Origin: Dicaeum eximium
Lineage: Eukaryota > Chordata > Aves > Passeriformes > Dicaeidae
Length of the DNA: 64,000 bases
Assembly: GCA_013396995.1 (NCBI GenBank)
Contig: VWZP01008283.1
Coordinates: forward strand, 53,058 to 117,057
Direction: 5' to 3'
Position 1 is the stretch's first letter; each line of letters begins with the position of its first letter. Position numbers and translations under genes: made by a program. Of the stretch, positions 35,401-47,693 are shown piece by piece. The notes under the pieces are model-generated. The model was not told the DNA's origin. It worked only from the letters and a program-made list of their open reading frames with translations, and made no database searches.

Positions 35401-35834
35401 CAGTAGTGCTTCCACTTCCTGCGCGTGGCCGACTCCACCTTCTTGTTCTTCTTGTGCACCAGGAAGTTTTTGACGGCCAGGGCGCCGGCCTTGCGCACGG
35501 TGCCCTGCGCGGCGGTCAGCAGGATGTCGGACTGGCCGGGGGAGCTGAGCGTGCCGCTGCTCTGCTCGTCGCTCAGGGCCGAGCCCGCCTCCTCCAGGTG
35601 CTCGCTGTTGCTGGTGCTCATCTGCAGCTCGCGGCGGAAGTTCTCGTAGACGCCCTGGCGCAGGCCGTCGCCCGCCGAGCTGCTGCCGCTGTCGCTGCCG
35701 ATGAAGGCGCGCCCGGCCGGCGGCGAGTAGCTGGCCGTGGTGGCGTTGGAGCGCCGCGACAGCAGCTCCGTGTCCGTGGCTGCGCCCTCGATGCCGCTGT
35801 CGGTGAACTCGCTGCCCTCGCCCGCGTTGATGTC
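35387..35834 (-). CDS. TIAM1: TIAM1 coding exon 2: degron, YENF motif and start of the N-terminal PH domain (residues 325-474)
   Basis: The acceptor is CACCACCAG|GAC and the donor is AAAG|GTACGG, leaving phase 1. Near the N-terminal end, GEGSEFTDSGIEG holds a DSG-type degron. Ser332 and Ser337 correspond to human Ser329 and Ser334, reported CK1 sites for beta-TrCP recognition. QGVYENF places Tyr387 at the position of human Tyr384, a reported Src site whose YEN context suits Grb2 binding. From about residue 435 (GTVRKAGALAVKNFLVHKKN) the first strands of the N-terminal PH domain begin, continuing to WKHYWVSLK at the exon end. The region is GC-rich and full of Ser and Gly. Its last 15 bases are copied in a 55-bp tandem array in the following intron, described separately, so the choice of 5' splice site is unusual. 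I placed the donor at 35386/35385 because only it joins in frame to exon 3 (Gly474, then Cys-Thr-Leu-Phe-Phe). Confidence 0.96.
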
Positions 35835-37867
35835 CTGGTGGTGAGAGAGACACGGTGAGGGCAGAGCTGGGGCAAGGCCCTGGGTGCACGGGGGCACCTC
35901 GGTTTTTCACACCTCCGTTTTTTCTAGCCATGGGAGTCCCTCATCTCTTGTCCTCCCTAAGACAAACAACTGGAGGAAAAGGTGGGGTGGTGACAAACAG
36001 GCACCGCAGCTGTCGCTGAGGCAGGGAAGAGCTCTCCACCTTGGACAGAAGGGTGAAGCTGTCCCCTGCATTTCCCTGCAGCTTCATGGGGACAGCTGCA
36101 TTTCCAACATTTAACATCTCACAGCTCCAGGGCCGTACTTTCCCGACTGCTGCAGGAGTCCCTGTGGGCCCATACTCTGCCTTTGGGGCATCTAAGGCAA
36201 GATTCCTTCCTTCTGGAGACAAACAACTGGAGGAAAAGGTAGGGTGGAGGCAGAGCTTCCAGCACAGGTTAGGGAAGACCAGTCACACGTGCACCGCTCC
36301 AGGTGGTGCCTCCACGGCCTTGGCAATTTGGAATATAAGATGCAGCATCATCTGTTTACATTGAGCCAAGTTAACAGTGCTAAAGGTTTTGCAAAAGGAG
36401 AACATATGGTAGCAAAAACTGGCAGTGTCGAGAAAAGCGGCGCCCAACCTACGCGTTTTGAGGAGAAAACATTGATATTGTGCATTCACACCTACAGCTG
36501 AAGATACATTTCAGACACCCCAAGGCCGACCTTTGAAAATTATGCAACCAAAAAGGTTCTTACTTTTTTTTCCTCCTGACAGGTTAATGTGGTTGAGATT
36601 ATTTCTGTTCTCATCACAAACTGTCATGATGGGCCATGTGATATTTCCCACCAAATCCCACAGACCCTTCCTGGTCCCCAAGAACTTGCACTGCAAGGAT
36701 CAGAAGAGACAAGAATACAGCCAATTTGAGCAAGAGAGGAGAAAACCCCACTGAATTGGGGTTTTGAAGGCTGTGACTCAGCCTGCCCCCTGCTACAAGG
36801 CTAATCCCCCCAGGGGGATACCCATCACCACCTCGGTATCTACAGGCATCTGTGGCAGATTTTAGAGGACAAACAAAGGCCAAACCCTGTAAACGGAAAC
36901 AATCATTTTAGGTACTTGAGCAAAGAGGATGCAAAGAAGTGAGAAATATAGCCAAAACCAACAGGAATTTCAACCTCTACCTCTCCTGCAAGAGCAGCTA
37001 GTTCTTGAGTCACAAGTTAAAAAAAAAAAAAAAGATGAGTCTCTGAGAAGAGGTAGCAGAATGGAGGAATGGAGTATTTATTTTGAGAGAAAACAAGCTT
37101 CCAGATGTTGGTTCAAGCATCAGTTTTCTTTGTATCCACGAGCAGCTCTGTGGAAACAAAGAAACCCTCCATCAGCTCTGTGTGAAACCATCCTCCTGTG
37201 GAGCAAGGCTTGGCCGGGGAGAGCTCAGGGGCAGGGGAAGGGCTGACTAACTTTTAAGGCATTAATTTGCAATGGATGGGCCCGTTCTTTATAAACAGCG
37301 CTTCCCAAGGGACGCTTGGAGTCCAGCTGGAAGAATAAGCACTTCCTCCCCAGCTCAATGAGCAGTTCTGCGGGTCCATCTGGTTGTTTAATGCAGCACA
37401 CAGTGACAGACAGGCTGCTCTGGCCAGGTCCTCCACGTGCGAGCGGGCTGAGCAGGGTTTCCTGGAAGCACAGCCCTGTCCCCACCCAGAGCAGCTCTCA
37501 CAGCCACACGTGGATCCTGCTCTTCCAAAACTCTGGTTTTTGGGAAGCCAGCTACCTTCTCATCCCGTGCAAAGGAGGGATATCTGGTGAGGGAAGCGGT
37601 GCTGCTCACAGACCCGTGTTTACAGAAGGCTGCCACAAGCACGGCTTTGTGCTGTGCCGTGGAAAGCGGGATGGGGCAGCTCCTCCAGCACAGAGCATGA
37701 ACTCACAGCCACAGCCCCGTGCCCCAAAATCGTGTATTGACGTGTGGGAGCAGGTAATGAACCCTGCTGAGCCCTGGGAGCAGAGACACATCCTCCCACT
37801 AAACCCTCCCAGAGTTCTCCAGCCTTTTTGTTTGTTGGCAGGATTAACTGCAACCCCTTTGCCCTCC

Positions 37868-38030
37868 TTGTGGCTGCCCCTGGATCCCTGGAAGTTTCCA
37901 CGGCAAGGCTGGAAAAGGCTTGGAGCCACCTGGGATAGTAGAAGGTGTCCTGGCCCACGGCAGGGGATGGCATTGGATGAACTTCAAGGTCCTTTCCACC
38001 CAAAAAATTCTGTGATTCCATGATTCTATG
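37868..38030 (+). mobile_element. CR1 3' end
   Basis: It contains TGTGGCTGCCCCTGGATCCC, GGATAGTAGAAGGTGTCCTG and the typical terminal TTCTGTGATTCCATGATTCT. It is about 163 bp and opposite to TIAM1. Confidence 0.92.
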
Positions 38031-41000
38031 CTCTACAAAAGGTACAGTTCGTTCCAAAATCTTAGCCAATGTAACTTTTAAGAAGCATATCTTGTGCTCT
38101 AGTTAAAATGAGTTGGTTTAAGAAAACAAAGAACTATTAGAACAGATCACCAACTTGAGGGAAATAGGATTTGTAATGCTCCAGCATTTTCAGATGACCT
38201 TGGTGAGACATTGTTTTAACTGCCTCAGTTTCCCTGTCGATAAATGGGGCTTATACTCTGTAACTAATGTATGAGCGTATCACCTTATGAAAAAATCATT
38301 GATAAAAACCTCAAGGATGCAGAACTCAGAGTAAATACATTTGTTAGACTTGCTCATAAGGTGAAATTGTAGCACATTCAGGTCCTGCTGCCACGTCAGC
38401 TCGTTCCCACCCGAGGGGAGGGAAAGCTCTGGAGCCTCGCAGCGCTGCACTGAACACACCCAGCTCACAGTCCTGAAGGGAAAGAGGAGGGAGAGGTGGA
38501 ATGAGGACCACAGAGGGGCTGAATGGTGCCATTGTCACCAACAAGGCCACGTGCCAGGGCAGCCCTAGGAGCATCCCAGTGCAATGAAGTGGAATGAGTT
38601 ATCACAGCCCCATCAAGTGCAGAGAGCAATTGAACTGCTGAACCAACTGGGTAAAGTGCTACTGGAAGCATTAGCAACCCAGTTAAATATAGGGTTTTTT
38701 CTTCACATGAACTCTGGGTTTCAGGCAAAACAGGCAAAACAAGGCAGTGGGGAATAAAACTGTAATGCAAAAGGGGCAGCAGGCTAATGGACATGGTGCT
38801 GTAGCTTTTGCATATGCTCACGTGGTACTCATACCTCTGTATGTCTGCTGCAGCCACAGCTGTTAAATAATTTTTGCTAAATTTAAAAGATAAACAGAAA
38901 AAAACCCCTTTGCTTCAGGAAAAAGGTCTACATTCAGCTGGCAAAACTCAGGGGAGGAGCCTTGGGGCAGGTTCCAAGTGTCCCCATGTTGAACACACCT
39001 GGTACTGGCCTCTGCTGGAAGAAAGCACAGGATGGGACAAGCCTTGCCCAGCTCTGGCTCATGACTGGGCACTCTCAAGAGTGCCTGCAAGAGCTGCACT
39101 TCCCACACTTCCCACCACCAGCCCTGCCCCAGACACTGAGACAGGCCTTGGTGAATCACCTTCTCCTGCCCCACCGACAGCACTGATTCATGGGCACTTG
39201 GGGGATGGTGCAGTAGGAAAAAATCTTACTTCCATAAATATAAACAGTCTCTCGTGGTTAAAACTCCATTCTAAATGAACCATTAAATTAAAAGTACAGC
39301 TGAGTGAGGGCTTTCCTTGGAAGGGGCTCCCTCCAAGCCAAGGCATATCCTTTGTTCCCTGTCCTGTTGAGCAAGAGAGCAATCAGATGCTCACACTCAG
39401 CAAGAGTGCACACAACCTGTCTGGCTGCTCCTGAGGCAAGCACCACGGAATACATTTCAAATGGGGAGCAGCCTGATGGTTTGCATGCTTTTATCTGACT
39501 GCTGTCCCTTTGAAGCTCCTATGTGGAAGAAGATTGGCCTGATAAGTTTTTTTTTTTCCTTTCTTTTCAGTACTGACTCTGCCATCGTTTGATGGTCAAG
39601 GTATGGCTTGCTGCAAATCCAAATTGAATCTTTTCTCCACAGTCATGTCAAGAAGCAAAGATAAATCATAAACTGCAACTGAAACCTGAGTGGGAGAATT
39701 GCTTTGATTCCTACTTCTGTGCACTGGGGCAGCAGCTCTTGAGATGTCTGAAAGAGTCAGAAATGTTTTAAAATTCAATTTAGAAAAAAACAAAACAAAC
39801 AAACCCTTCCATGTGTCATTAAAGCTGCTCAGGGTAGCTTAAGGAGCAAGCAGGTATGGGTCATGGTTCTCTGAAATCAAATTTGCCCCTGACAAAACAG
39901 GAGCAGCCCAGACCTCCAGATTCTTCTCCTGGCAATAAACTCCAGTCTTGTTATGAAAGGATGAATCACAGTCACAGGTGTCTGGGCAATAATCCCTGGG
40001 AAGGTCCTAGGGCACGGATTTCAGTGGATCTGGGCCCAGGATTGCTTTGTGGTGAAGGCTTGAGGTGTGATGTGGCACCCTGGAAGGACAGAGGAGGCTC
40101 CCAGGAGATACTGGGATGTGGGAATGGGATGCACTGTGCTGCTGTGGGGCAGCAGGCAGCAAACTGCCCTGTGCCAGGGGTGTGCAATCCCACAGACCTG
40201 CAGGCAGCTGGGGCTGGTGGCTCAGTGTTCCCTCAGCTCCTGCACTCGTGCTAAGCTGTCACCTCAGCTCCAGGCACGGAGCCTTGGCAGCGTTTTTGTC
40301 TCACTGATTCCCCAGATGTTTGCCAGCCATATCTGGGCCCCTGCAGAAGGATCATCCCAAGGAACCTGGCTTTCTCACCTTAAGTGCCCTAAAGAAAAAC
40401 CATGGGCACGCAGGGACTCCTGCAGCAGTCAGGAAAGCACAGCCCTGGAGCTGTCAGACACAAAATGCTGAAAATTAAATCATCCCACCAGCTCCTCCCT
40501 GGCTCTAGCACTCACTTTAGAGGGGTGCTGAAGTCCATAATTCCATGAAGGAGAATCCAGCCCCAATCCCCTGTTGCAGTGTGGTCCCTGCCTGCAGCTC
40601 CCAACACCTGCACAGATCTGGGGCGAGTTCCCACTTTCCATGCCCTCAGTTCTGGGGTGCTGCAGTGTTTAATGCCTCTGGTCACAAAGGATACACTGAG
40701 GAACCCCCAAATTTACCCTGCTGGCATCCCAGTGGACCACCCAGCTGAAGGAAGTTTCTAGAGGAGCTGAGTTAACCATAAACTAATAAAAGCAGCCGAA
40801 CTGTGCTCAAGTTAAACCAAGGGCAATGTGCCATCAAAATCCTGCCAGTTAAATTAAAACACAGGGTTGGGTTACTTTCTGTTTGCTGAAGCCAAGAAGA
40901 AGCAATTCTTCTGAGAAATGCAATAGAGAGGGTAGGAATGGGGGACAGCTGCTAGAACAGCAGCTTGAAATCCAAACACATCACCTGGGAGGAGCTCACC

Positions 41001-42983
41001 TGAACAACCACCCAGCTTAAGGAAGCTGGGAAATGTCATCAGGGATGATAACCAGGCTCAGCATCACACACTGAAGCTCTCTGAAAAGGAACATTTCAGT
41101 GGAGCACTTCCCTGGAAAGGAGCACTCCTGCAAATTGCATCCACGTAAGTAAGCACAGCCCAGCAAACAAGCAGCTGGGGCAACCTGTCTGTGATTTTTA
41201 AGTGCAAAATACTTGGAAGTAAAACCATGTGGTGTGTACAGCTTTACAGAGAATACAGCTATTGCCAATGCTGTTATATACCCTTCAGATGTATAAATGA
41301 CCAAGTCCTACTGTTTAAAAAAACATGCTTGAGTGGAGCTAGATCAAATATCAGGACTGGTGATTTGATTTCCCTTGGCCTCTGGCCGAGAGCCAAGGAA
41401 GAAAAACAAATTAAGGTCTTTGAAAGAGTATCAAAATATTTGCCAGTGAAGACCAAAACACCAATTTTCACATGCTCCTTTCCCTGACAATGCTGGGGCA
41501 GAGCTGTGTGCTCTGAAGGGAGAGACTATTTGCTTTAAACTACCCCGACTAGGAAATACCTGATCTAATCTCCTCCATCTGGGTGACAGGGCAGGAAAGA
41601 CCCCTGAGTCTGGGTCTGAAGCTCTTCAGTCCAGCCTCCCTCGCTGAATCCACTTCCAGCCAGCCAGGCTATAAACAGCTCATTTGGTCCTGAGCTGTTG
41701 GAGGGCTCTGCTCACTCTGAGCTGCCACACCCGCACACAAGATGTGGATTCCCAAGCAGTTTGCCCTGGTTTGCCTGGCTTCCACAAACACATGGCTCAG
41801 GCTACATCTGAGACCTCGGGAACAACCTCAGCCTGAAAGGGGCTGGGTGAAGAGGGGCTGGAATCTGTGAGCCCCACAGAGCAGCTGCCAGCCAGGAGCA
41901 CCCTGCTTTTAGCTGCTCACTGACCTGTGCCAGGAATTACCACTGCATGTTGTCAACTCTGGCTTTGTTTCCTCCCTTGATTCCATCTGGCATCAAACAG
42001 CTCAGATTAAAGGTCACTGTCCATCTGATTAGGAATCACACCTAGGCTGGAAATAGCCATATTTTCCAGACTACAGGCAGAATTCCTTAAGGAGCAGAGG
42101 TTCAGCTGCTGAAGATGCTCTGCCTGGAAAAGCCATGGCTGAGGAGGGCTGAAAGAGCAGGCTGGAAGGCCATGCAGAGCATGAACAGGATGCAGTGGAA
42201 GCCAGAAGCAGAAAATTATTTCAGAAAAGAGAATCCATGGGGGACAGATCAATCTGAGAGCCTTGGATACATCCCTTGCATGGGAAAATTCCCATCTCTA
42301 GCTGGCTTTGGGAAAAATTCCCTGAGGGAAAATTCACCCCATACTCTTTCTTTTCCTGAGCAGTTGGTATCTGGGGAACAAGGTACTGGGCTGGATGGTG
42401 CTTCCATGGGACTGGCCCAGTGTAATCCTTTTCCACTTTGAGGTTATATCCTCTAAGCCACAGAATGATTTTGTGAAAAACTTGTACACAACTTAAAAGC
42501 AAGTGTCAGCTCTCTGGAGTTTAGCCATCCTCCAGAACATAATGGAACACTATAACTAGTTACAAAATTCCCTGAGATAGTAAAAAAATAATATCAACTG
42601 GAAAGATTGTCTAATTTTAGACTGGTTTCTCTGTACATCCTGATCTAATTCCCACAAAACCCCTTGGTTTTATCTCCTGCATATTCTGCAAAAACTTTTA
42701 TGTAGGATTTTTTTTTTTTTTAAGGTTTGAGCTCCCAAATTCCTGCAGGCTACCTAGAGAGGCCTAAAAATAGTAATAAATTTGAAAATTGGACAAAAGG
42801 GGATTTAACACGCCAAGGACAGGGCCTGGGGCTGGCGCTGAAGCCGGTGCAGCTTCCAAGTGAGTCAGGCAGGAAGTTTGTTCCTTTCCCCCCACTCAGC
42901 TTCACAGGGAATATGGAATAAGGAGGTGGCAAGACAGGCTTGGAAGGGGCACAAAACCACACCTCAAGGTTTTCAGCCCTTAA

Positions 42984-43196
42984 TTCACAAAATCACAGAA
43001 GGGTTGGGTTGGGAGGGGCCTTAAATCCCATATTGTTCTACCCCCTGCTATGGCAGGGACAACTCCCACTATCCCAGGCTGCTCCAAGCCCCAGTGTCCA
43101 ACCTGGCCTTGGGCACTGCCAGGGATCCAGGGGCAGCCACAGCTGCTCTGGCAAATTCCCTCCTTGAAATGTCAATTAGGGCTCATAACAGCAGGC
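42984..43196 (-). mobile_element. CR1 LINE 3' fragment, antisense, sister of the 27771 copy
   Basis: AAAATCACAGAAGGGTTGGG starts the antisense CR1 end. GCCAGGGATCCAGGGGCAGC follows, then GCAAATTCCCTCCTTGAAAT and ATTAGGGCTCATAACAGCAG, colinear with the 27771 copy to the last base of similarity. Confidence 0.89.
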
Positions 43197-46100
43197 AAGC
43201 AGGGGTACATTGTCCCTGAACATCTACCAGGAGGAGGAGGGGGAGGAGGGAGTCTCCTGCAGGCAGATGTTCAGCTGCCACAGGACACAACAGGGCTGCT
43301 AAACAAAACCTGGATCCCACAAAACATGCTGCAGGATCTTGGGGATCTCACAGCCCACAGTCAGAACAAGCTGTATCCAACCCGTGCTCCCTCCCTTCCA
43401 GGAAAAATGGGTGCAAATGTCAGCCAATTAAGCCCTTTCCACCTACACCAGAGCATCTCCAAAAGCCAAACAGGAGCCCAGCAGAGCTCTCCGGGAAGTC
43501 TCGCCCGGCAGAGCCGAACCCTGAATGGCACAAGGTTGGGAAAAGCAGAACGGCTGCGTGGGTGCCCCAGAGCCACCCCAGGAGCACTAATCACTGTGCA
43601 TATTGAATGCAATTGTCTCTCCACGGGAAAAAGCTCCCTTCAGTTAGTGGAGAGTGACTCCCACCGTTCAATTCAAGGTTTAAATTTGGACAGAGAGAGA
43701 TTTTCTTCCCTGGTTTTGGCGTGTTGGTGTTTTCCCTTTATTGTAACCATGTACTTGCAAAGAACCCATGGGTAAGGCATTAGAGTAATACATGTGCAGC
43801 CATTATTCTGGCACCTTCTTTTTGGGATGCATTTTTCCAGGAGCACTGGTCAGCACAGACCAGAAAATACAGCTAGTGACAACCTGCAGCAAATTTAACT
43901 TACACAAACCATGAATGCAGCTGAGCCTGCAGTGGGATGATGGCTGGATTCGGGAACCAAACACCAGGGCACAAGGCCATCGCTGTGCTCTCACACTCAC
44001 CCTTCTGGCAGGGACCTCTTAGGAACTAAACCAGTCAAAAGTCACCCACCAGCGATCATCAGGCCCTTCCAGCACTTCGGCAGCTGAGAATAACAAAACA
44101 GGCAGATATCCCAGCTACAGCTTTCCAAAAAGTGGAAAAAAACCCCAAACCACTGGCAAATACAACCCCAAAGTCTTGTGAGGACTGACAACAGGGATCT
44201 GGGCAGAAACTTCACTCCTGGCTAGGGAAATCCATTAGGTGACACCGTGGAGCAGTGACACCTCACTGGCCCAGAGGCCAGGAGAGAAAACTGTGTCCAG
44301 CACCCCATCACACTTGGCCCTGTGTCACCTTTGTGGTGGCCTCATGGCCCTAAGATGTAACAATTGCTCTTTGGGACTGGGATGGGAGAAGCACTTCAAA
44401 AGGCTGGTCAAAACACAAATTCAAATTTATAGCAGGAAGTGTTTTCCAGCACGAGGACACACATGGCAGGCTCTGGGGCAACAGGGTCATCAAGAGTATA
44501 AAGATAAACGTTGAAAGACTGGGAGGGCAGAGGGAAACAAAACTGCCCAAAGGTGCCCAATGCCAGGTGGCACAGGCCAGCACAGTGCCAAGGAGCACAA
44601 TAAGAGCAGGGCAGTGACACAGCCTCAGCTCCCAGCACACTCCACATCAGCAGTGCCAAGGAAAGAGGAGCAAAGAGTGAGACACTGCTGACTGGGGACC
44701 TGGGGCAGACACAGAATGGTCACTTCCCTCCCCTCACCCATCCACAGCCACATCATCAGGCTTGCCAAGAACTGCTTCCACTTTGTGTGCAAATCTGGAC
44801 TTCATTTCTGCCTTTTTAAACACATAATGGCAGTCATTTCCCTAAGCTTGCTCAGGCTAGGCTGGGACTGACATGACTTCATTTCTGACAACTATCTTAT
44901 ACTTACAGGATGCTGCTGGGATTAAAGACTTGGGAGGAGGAATTTTGACCTTTGCAGAGCTTTAATTTTGTTGAATTTATCCATGGTAATAATCACTGCT
45001 AAGACTCCTTACAGCCATCATCTCCAGTCTCGGGAGATACATCTAGTGAAACCAGCCACACGAAATAATTTCCCTGGGTATGGCTGAGGCCTCACAAAAT
45101 ACTACTTAAATTCCAGACTTTCACTACATGCCTCAGAGGAATCTTCTGAATGCCAGGATAGGCACCAAGAAGAAAAACAAATGCTTGGCTGTTCATCACC
45201 GACTCTATTCTCTTTTCCCTTAAATACACTCGAAAGCAGGCTGCAGGCAGCAGTTGCACCCAACAATCTTCAGGAAAGCTGTTAGGTCTAATGCTGCCAA
45301 AACCCATCTATTTTTTTTTTTCCTTGTTGTCGTTCTCTAGGTTTTTACCCTGCGCTGGCGCATCAAAAGCTTTTCACCTCCGAGAGCAAAGAGCCGATCC
45401 TGAAGAACAAAGCTGCTGTTGTGGGACGCTGCAGCATCTGTTCCAGCATGTCAGTTTTATATTTAGCAGCAGCCCATCTCCACAGATCAAGCAGGGCCAG
45501 GGAATCCCTGAGCAGCCCCATCCCAGCAGCTCCCAGGGGTCAGTGCCAGCAGAGAGGGCTCCCACGAGCCCTGCACAGCCTGCCCTGTGTTTGCTGCCAG
45601 TCTGGGATCCTGGACACTGCTGTCCTGCCAGCAGCCCAGGAGCAGCAGGACGAGTGCTGGCCAGCCCTCTGACCTTCACCAGCGTGCAGCTCTCCCCTTT
45701 TTCTGGGTCAGGCACGTGCTGCACAGCATGCAGGGTGAGACAGGCAATGGCATCGGGGGTGCAGCCCTGCCCCATCCCTGCTCTGTGTCCCCAGGCCACG
45801 TTTCTGAGCCATTCCTAGACAATGGGGCATGTAAAACACACCACTGCCAGCTCTTCCACCAGGCAGCTGGACCTCTGCTCTCAGAAGATCCAAATGAACT
45901 CAAACAGAGCACAATCTGCCCACAAAGTGTGTGCCAGGCATGGCTGGTAGAGGAGGGCAGGGTTTGGAACTCCTTTTTGCCCGTCTCTACAAGTCATCTG
46001 CCACTGAACTGCCAGCAGAACCAGTGCCTGCAGCCTGAGGCAGGAACTCCGCCAGGCAGGACAGGGAGTGCAGGAAGGGCACCTGACAGCTCAGCTTCCC

Positions 46101-46710
46101 TCGACTCTGAGCTGTCCCTGGCTCTGAGAAGCAGCATCTTCTCCATTCATCTCCATGCGCATCATTTCTCCGTTTGCAGCAGGCCTGGCAGTGCCAGCGC
46201 TGTTTCAGGGAGATGTTTTGCACAGACACAAACATCAGCTAATTAGAAGAGTGAAATTTCAGCCCAGTGAGTGTTTAGCACGGAGGGGAAACACTGACAG
46301 GTTTTTTCTTTGCCTCCAGCCACGAGTGCAGGCAGGGAAGGGTGACAAGGCAGGGAGGGCAGAAGGGGGGACACAACTCTGCAGAGGAGTGATCAGTTTT
46401 GGCAGCTGCCCTGGAAAAAAAGGAACCGTCAGCACTGCAAAACACGCAGGGAAATCTGCTGGTAAATGCAGATTTCCCTTTCTCAGAAGCACTGAAGAGT
46501 GGAAAAGGTCCAAGGAGAGCTGCAGATAAAGAAGGGACAGTGATGGAATTGAGCCAGCTCTGGAGACTGCCTAGTTCAGCTCTCTCCTGGAAACAGCCCT
46601 CTGCTCGGACAGGGGGTGTTGAAGGAAAACACAGCCTGGGAGAACCTGGAAAACCTTCATCTATAGACCCAGCCCAGCAAATGCCAAAGCACAGAAGAAA
46701 ACTGCCTTAC

Positions 46711-47693
46711 CTGGGTGGTTTTCGCCCTTCTGCCCTGCATGCTGCTGCTGTGGCTCATCTGGGGGTTGGTGGCCCCTTCGGAAAGGCAGTGGGACTTCCT
46801 GCAGGGGAGCGTGTTGTAGTTGCTGTAGGAGGACGGCGCGTCCTCGGCGGTAACCGAAGCCATCTTATGGCTCCCGAGCTCCGGGATGTCGGACACCAGG
46901 TTCCGGCAGTACCCCCCAAAGGCGTTCCGGGGGCCCCCGTTGATGGCGGCGCCGGGGCTTTTGGGGGAATACAGGTCACTCAAGGAGTTGGCCCGCTGGC
47001 AGGCACCCAGGGGCTGGGGGCTGCCGCCGGCCTCGGGGCCCCGCGCGGCCTCGGCGTCCTTCTCCTCGGCCAGGCCCAGGATCTCCTCGTTGCTGGTCAG
47101 GTGCTCCTGGCTGAGGTCAGACAGCGAGAACTCCAGGCTGTCCTCGCGCCAGATGTCGGCCGACTTGGAGCGCTTCTTCTTGAAGCCGGCCGCGTCCACG
47201 AAGGCGGTGCCGTTGGCCGCGTAGCGCAGCGCTCGCCCGTCGCCCTCGGCCAGGAAGGGCGGCTCGTCCCCGTAGAGCCGGCTCTCCTCCGAGTCGGGCA
47301 TGCTGTGCACGGAGGCGGCCGTCAGCACCGTGCTGCCGTCCACGCTGGGCGTCACCGACGAGTCCGTGTGGTAGGACACGGGCCGCAGGCCCACGTCCAC
47401 GCGCTCCACCCACATGGCGCTGCCGAAGTCCTCCAGGTTGGCCTCGGCGGCGAAGGGCTCCAGGCCGTTCTCGGCCAGCGACTGCGGGATGCTGGGGGTG
47501 CTGCTGGAGCGCGTGCTCACCTCGGAGTTGCGGTGGACGATCTTGCCCGAGGAGGCGTGGCGCGTGCGGCGCGAGGCCTTGCCGGAGAGGCGCAGCGAGC
47601 GCGACGTGTGCTTGCGGCCCAGCCCCGGCTGCTTGTCCCCGTAGAAGGCGTGCTCCACGCTCTGGCTCTCCGCGTTCCCCATGGCGTCACGGT
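46711..47693 (-). CDS. TIAM1: TIAM1 coding exon 1: start codon and N-terminal regulatory region (residues 1-324)
   Basis: The exon starts after a CTCGCAG acceptor, carries 11 untranslated bases, then ATG at 47682-47680. The start context is strong, with G at -3 and G at +4. The donor is CAG|GTAAGG and leaves phase 0. The protein begins MGNAES, the Gly2 N-myristoylation signature known for TIAM1. The rest is largely disordered and Ser-rich. Two basophilic phosphosites of the type bound by 14-3-3 are visible: RSKS ending at Ser174 and RANS ending at Ser233, matching human Ser172 and Ser231. The highly conserved block SADIWREDSLEFSLSDLSQE occupies 174-193. In the full-length protein this N-terminus restrains activity and controls stability, and N-terminal truncation is activating in the family. 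The exon is much richer in GC and CpG than its introns, which leaves long spurious frames open on the opposite strand. Confidence 0.97.

Larger units (their letters stand above)
35835..46710 (-). other. TIAM1 intron between coding exons 1 and 2 (10.9 kb)
   Basis: This is the longest intron wholly inside the window, bounded by GTAAGG and CACCACCAG. It contains CR1 fragments at 37868-38030 and 42984-43196, a 28-bp direct repeat (35961 and 36218), and poly-A or poly-T runs near 37021 and 42707. No exon-like open frame with a recognisable family is present on either strand. Confidence 0.85.
1..47693 (-). other. TIAM1: TIAM1 gene, 5' two-thirds of the coding region
   Basis: TIAM1 activates the small GTPase Rac1 by exchanging GDP for GTP. 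It acts at the plasma membrane, cell junctions and dendritic spines. The thirteen exons annotated separately join in order from 47682 (start codon) to 4163 and encode 1000 residues. Their order matches the known family architecture: myristoylated N-terminus, PHn-CC-Ex module, Ras-binding domain, PDZ domain. Intron phases after exons 1 to 13 are 0,1,0,0,0,0,0,0,0,1,1,1,0, and every exon starts in the phase the previous one leaves. The human protein is about 1590 residues, so roughly 590 residues, including the catalytic DH-PH unit, lie outside the window past position 1. No stop, frameshift or missing exon is seen, so the gene looks intact. Human exon 1 ends three residues earlier by my recollection, which shifts motif numbers here by +3. 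The close paralogue TIAM2 is unlikely because the N-terminal sequence follows TIAM1 closely. Confidence 0.96.

Noticed and set aside
35020..35931. Minus-strand 303-residue frame, and overlapping frames through the repeat array, as extended TIAM1 isoforms
   Set aside because: These frames cover exon 2 in the wrong phase or read straight through the donor into the minisatellite. The family protein continues in exon 3 instead.
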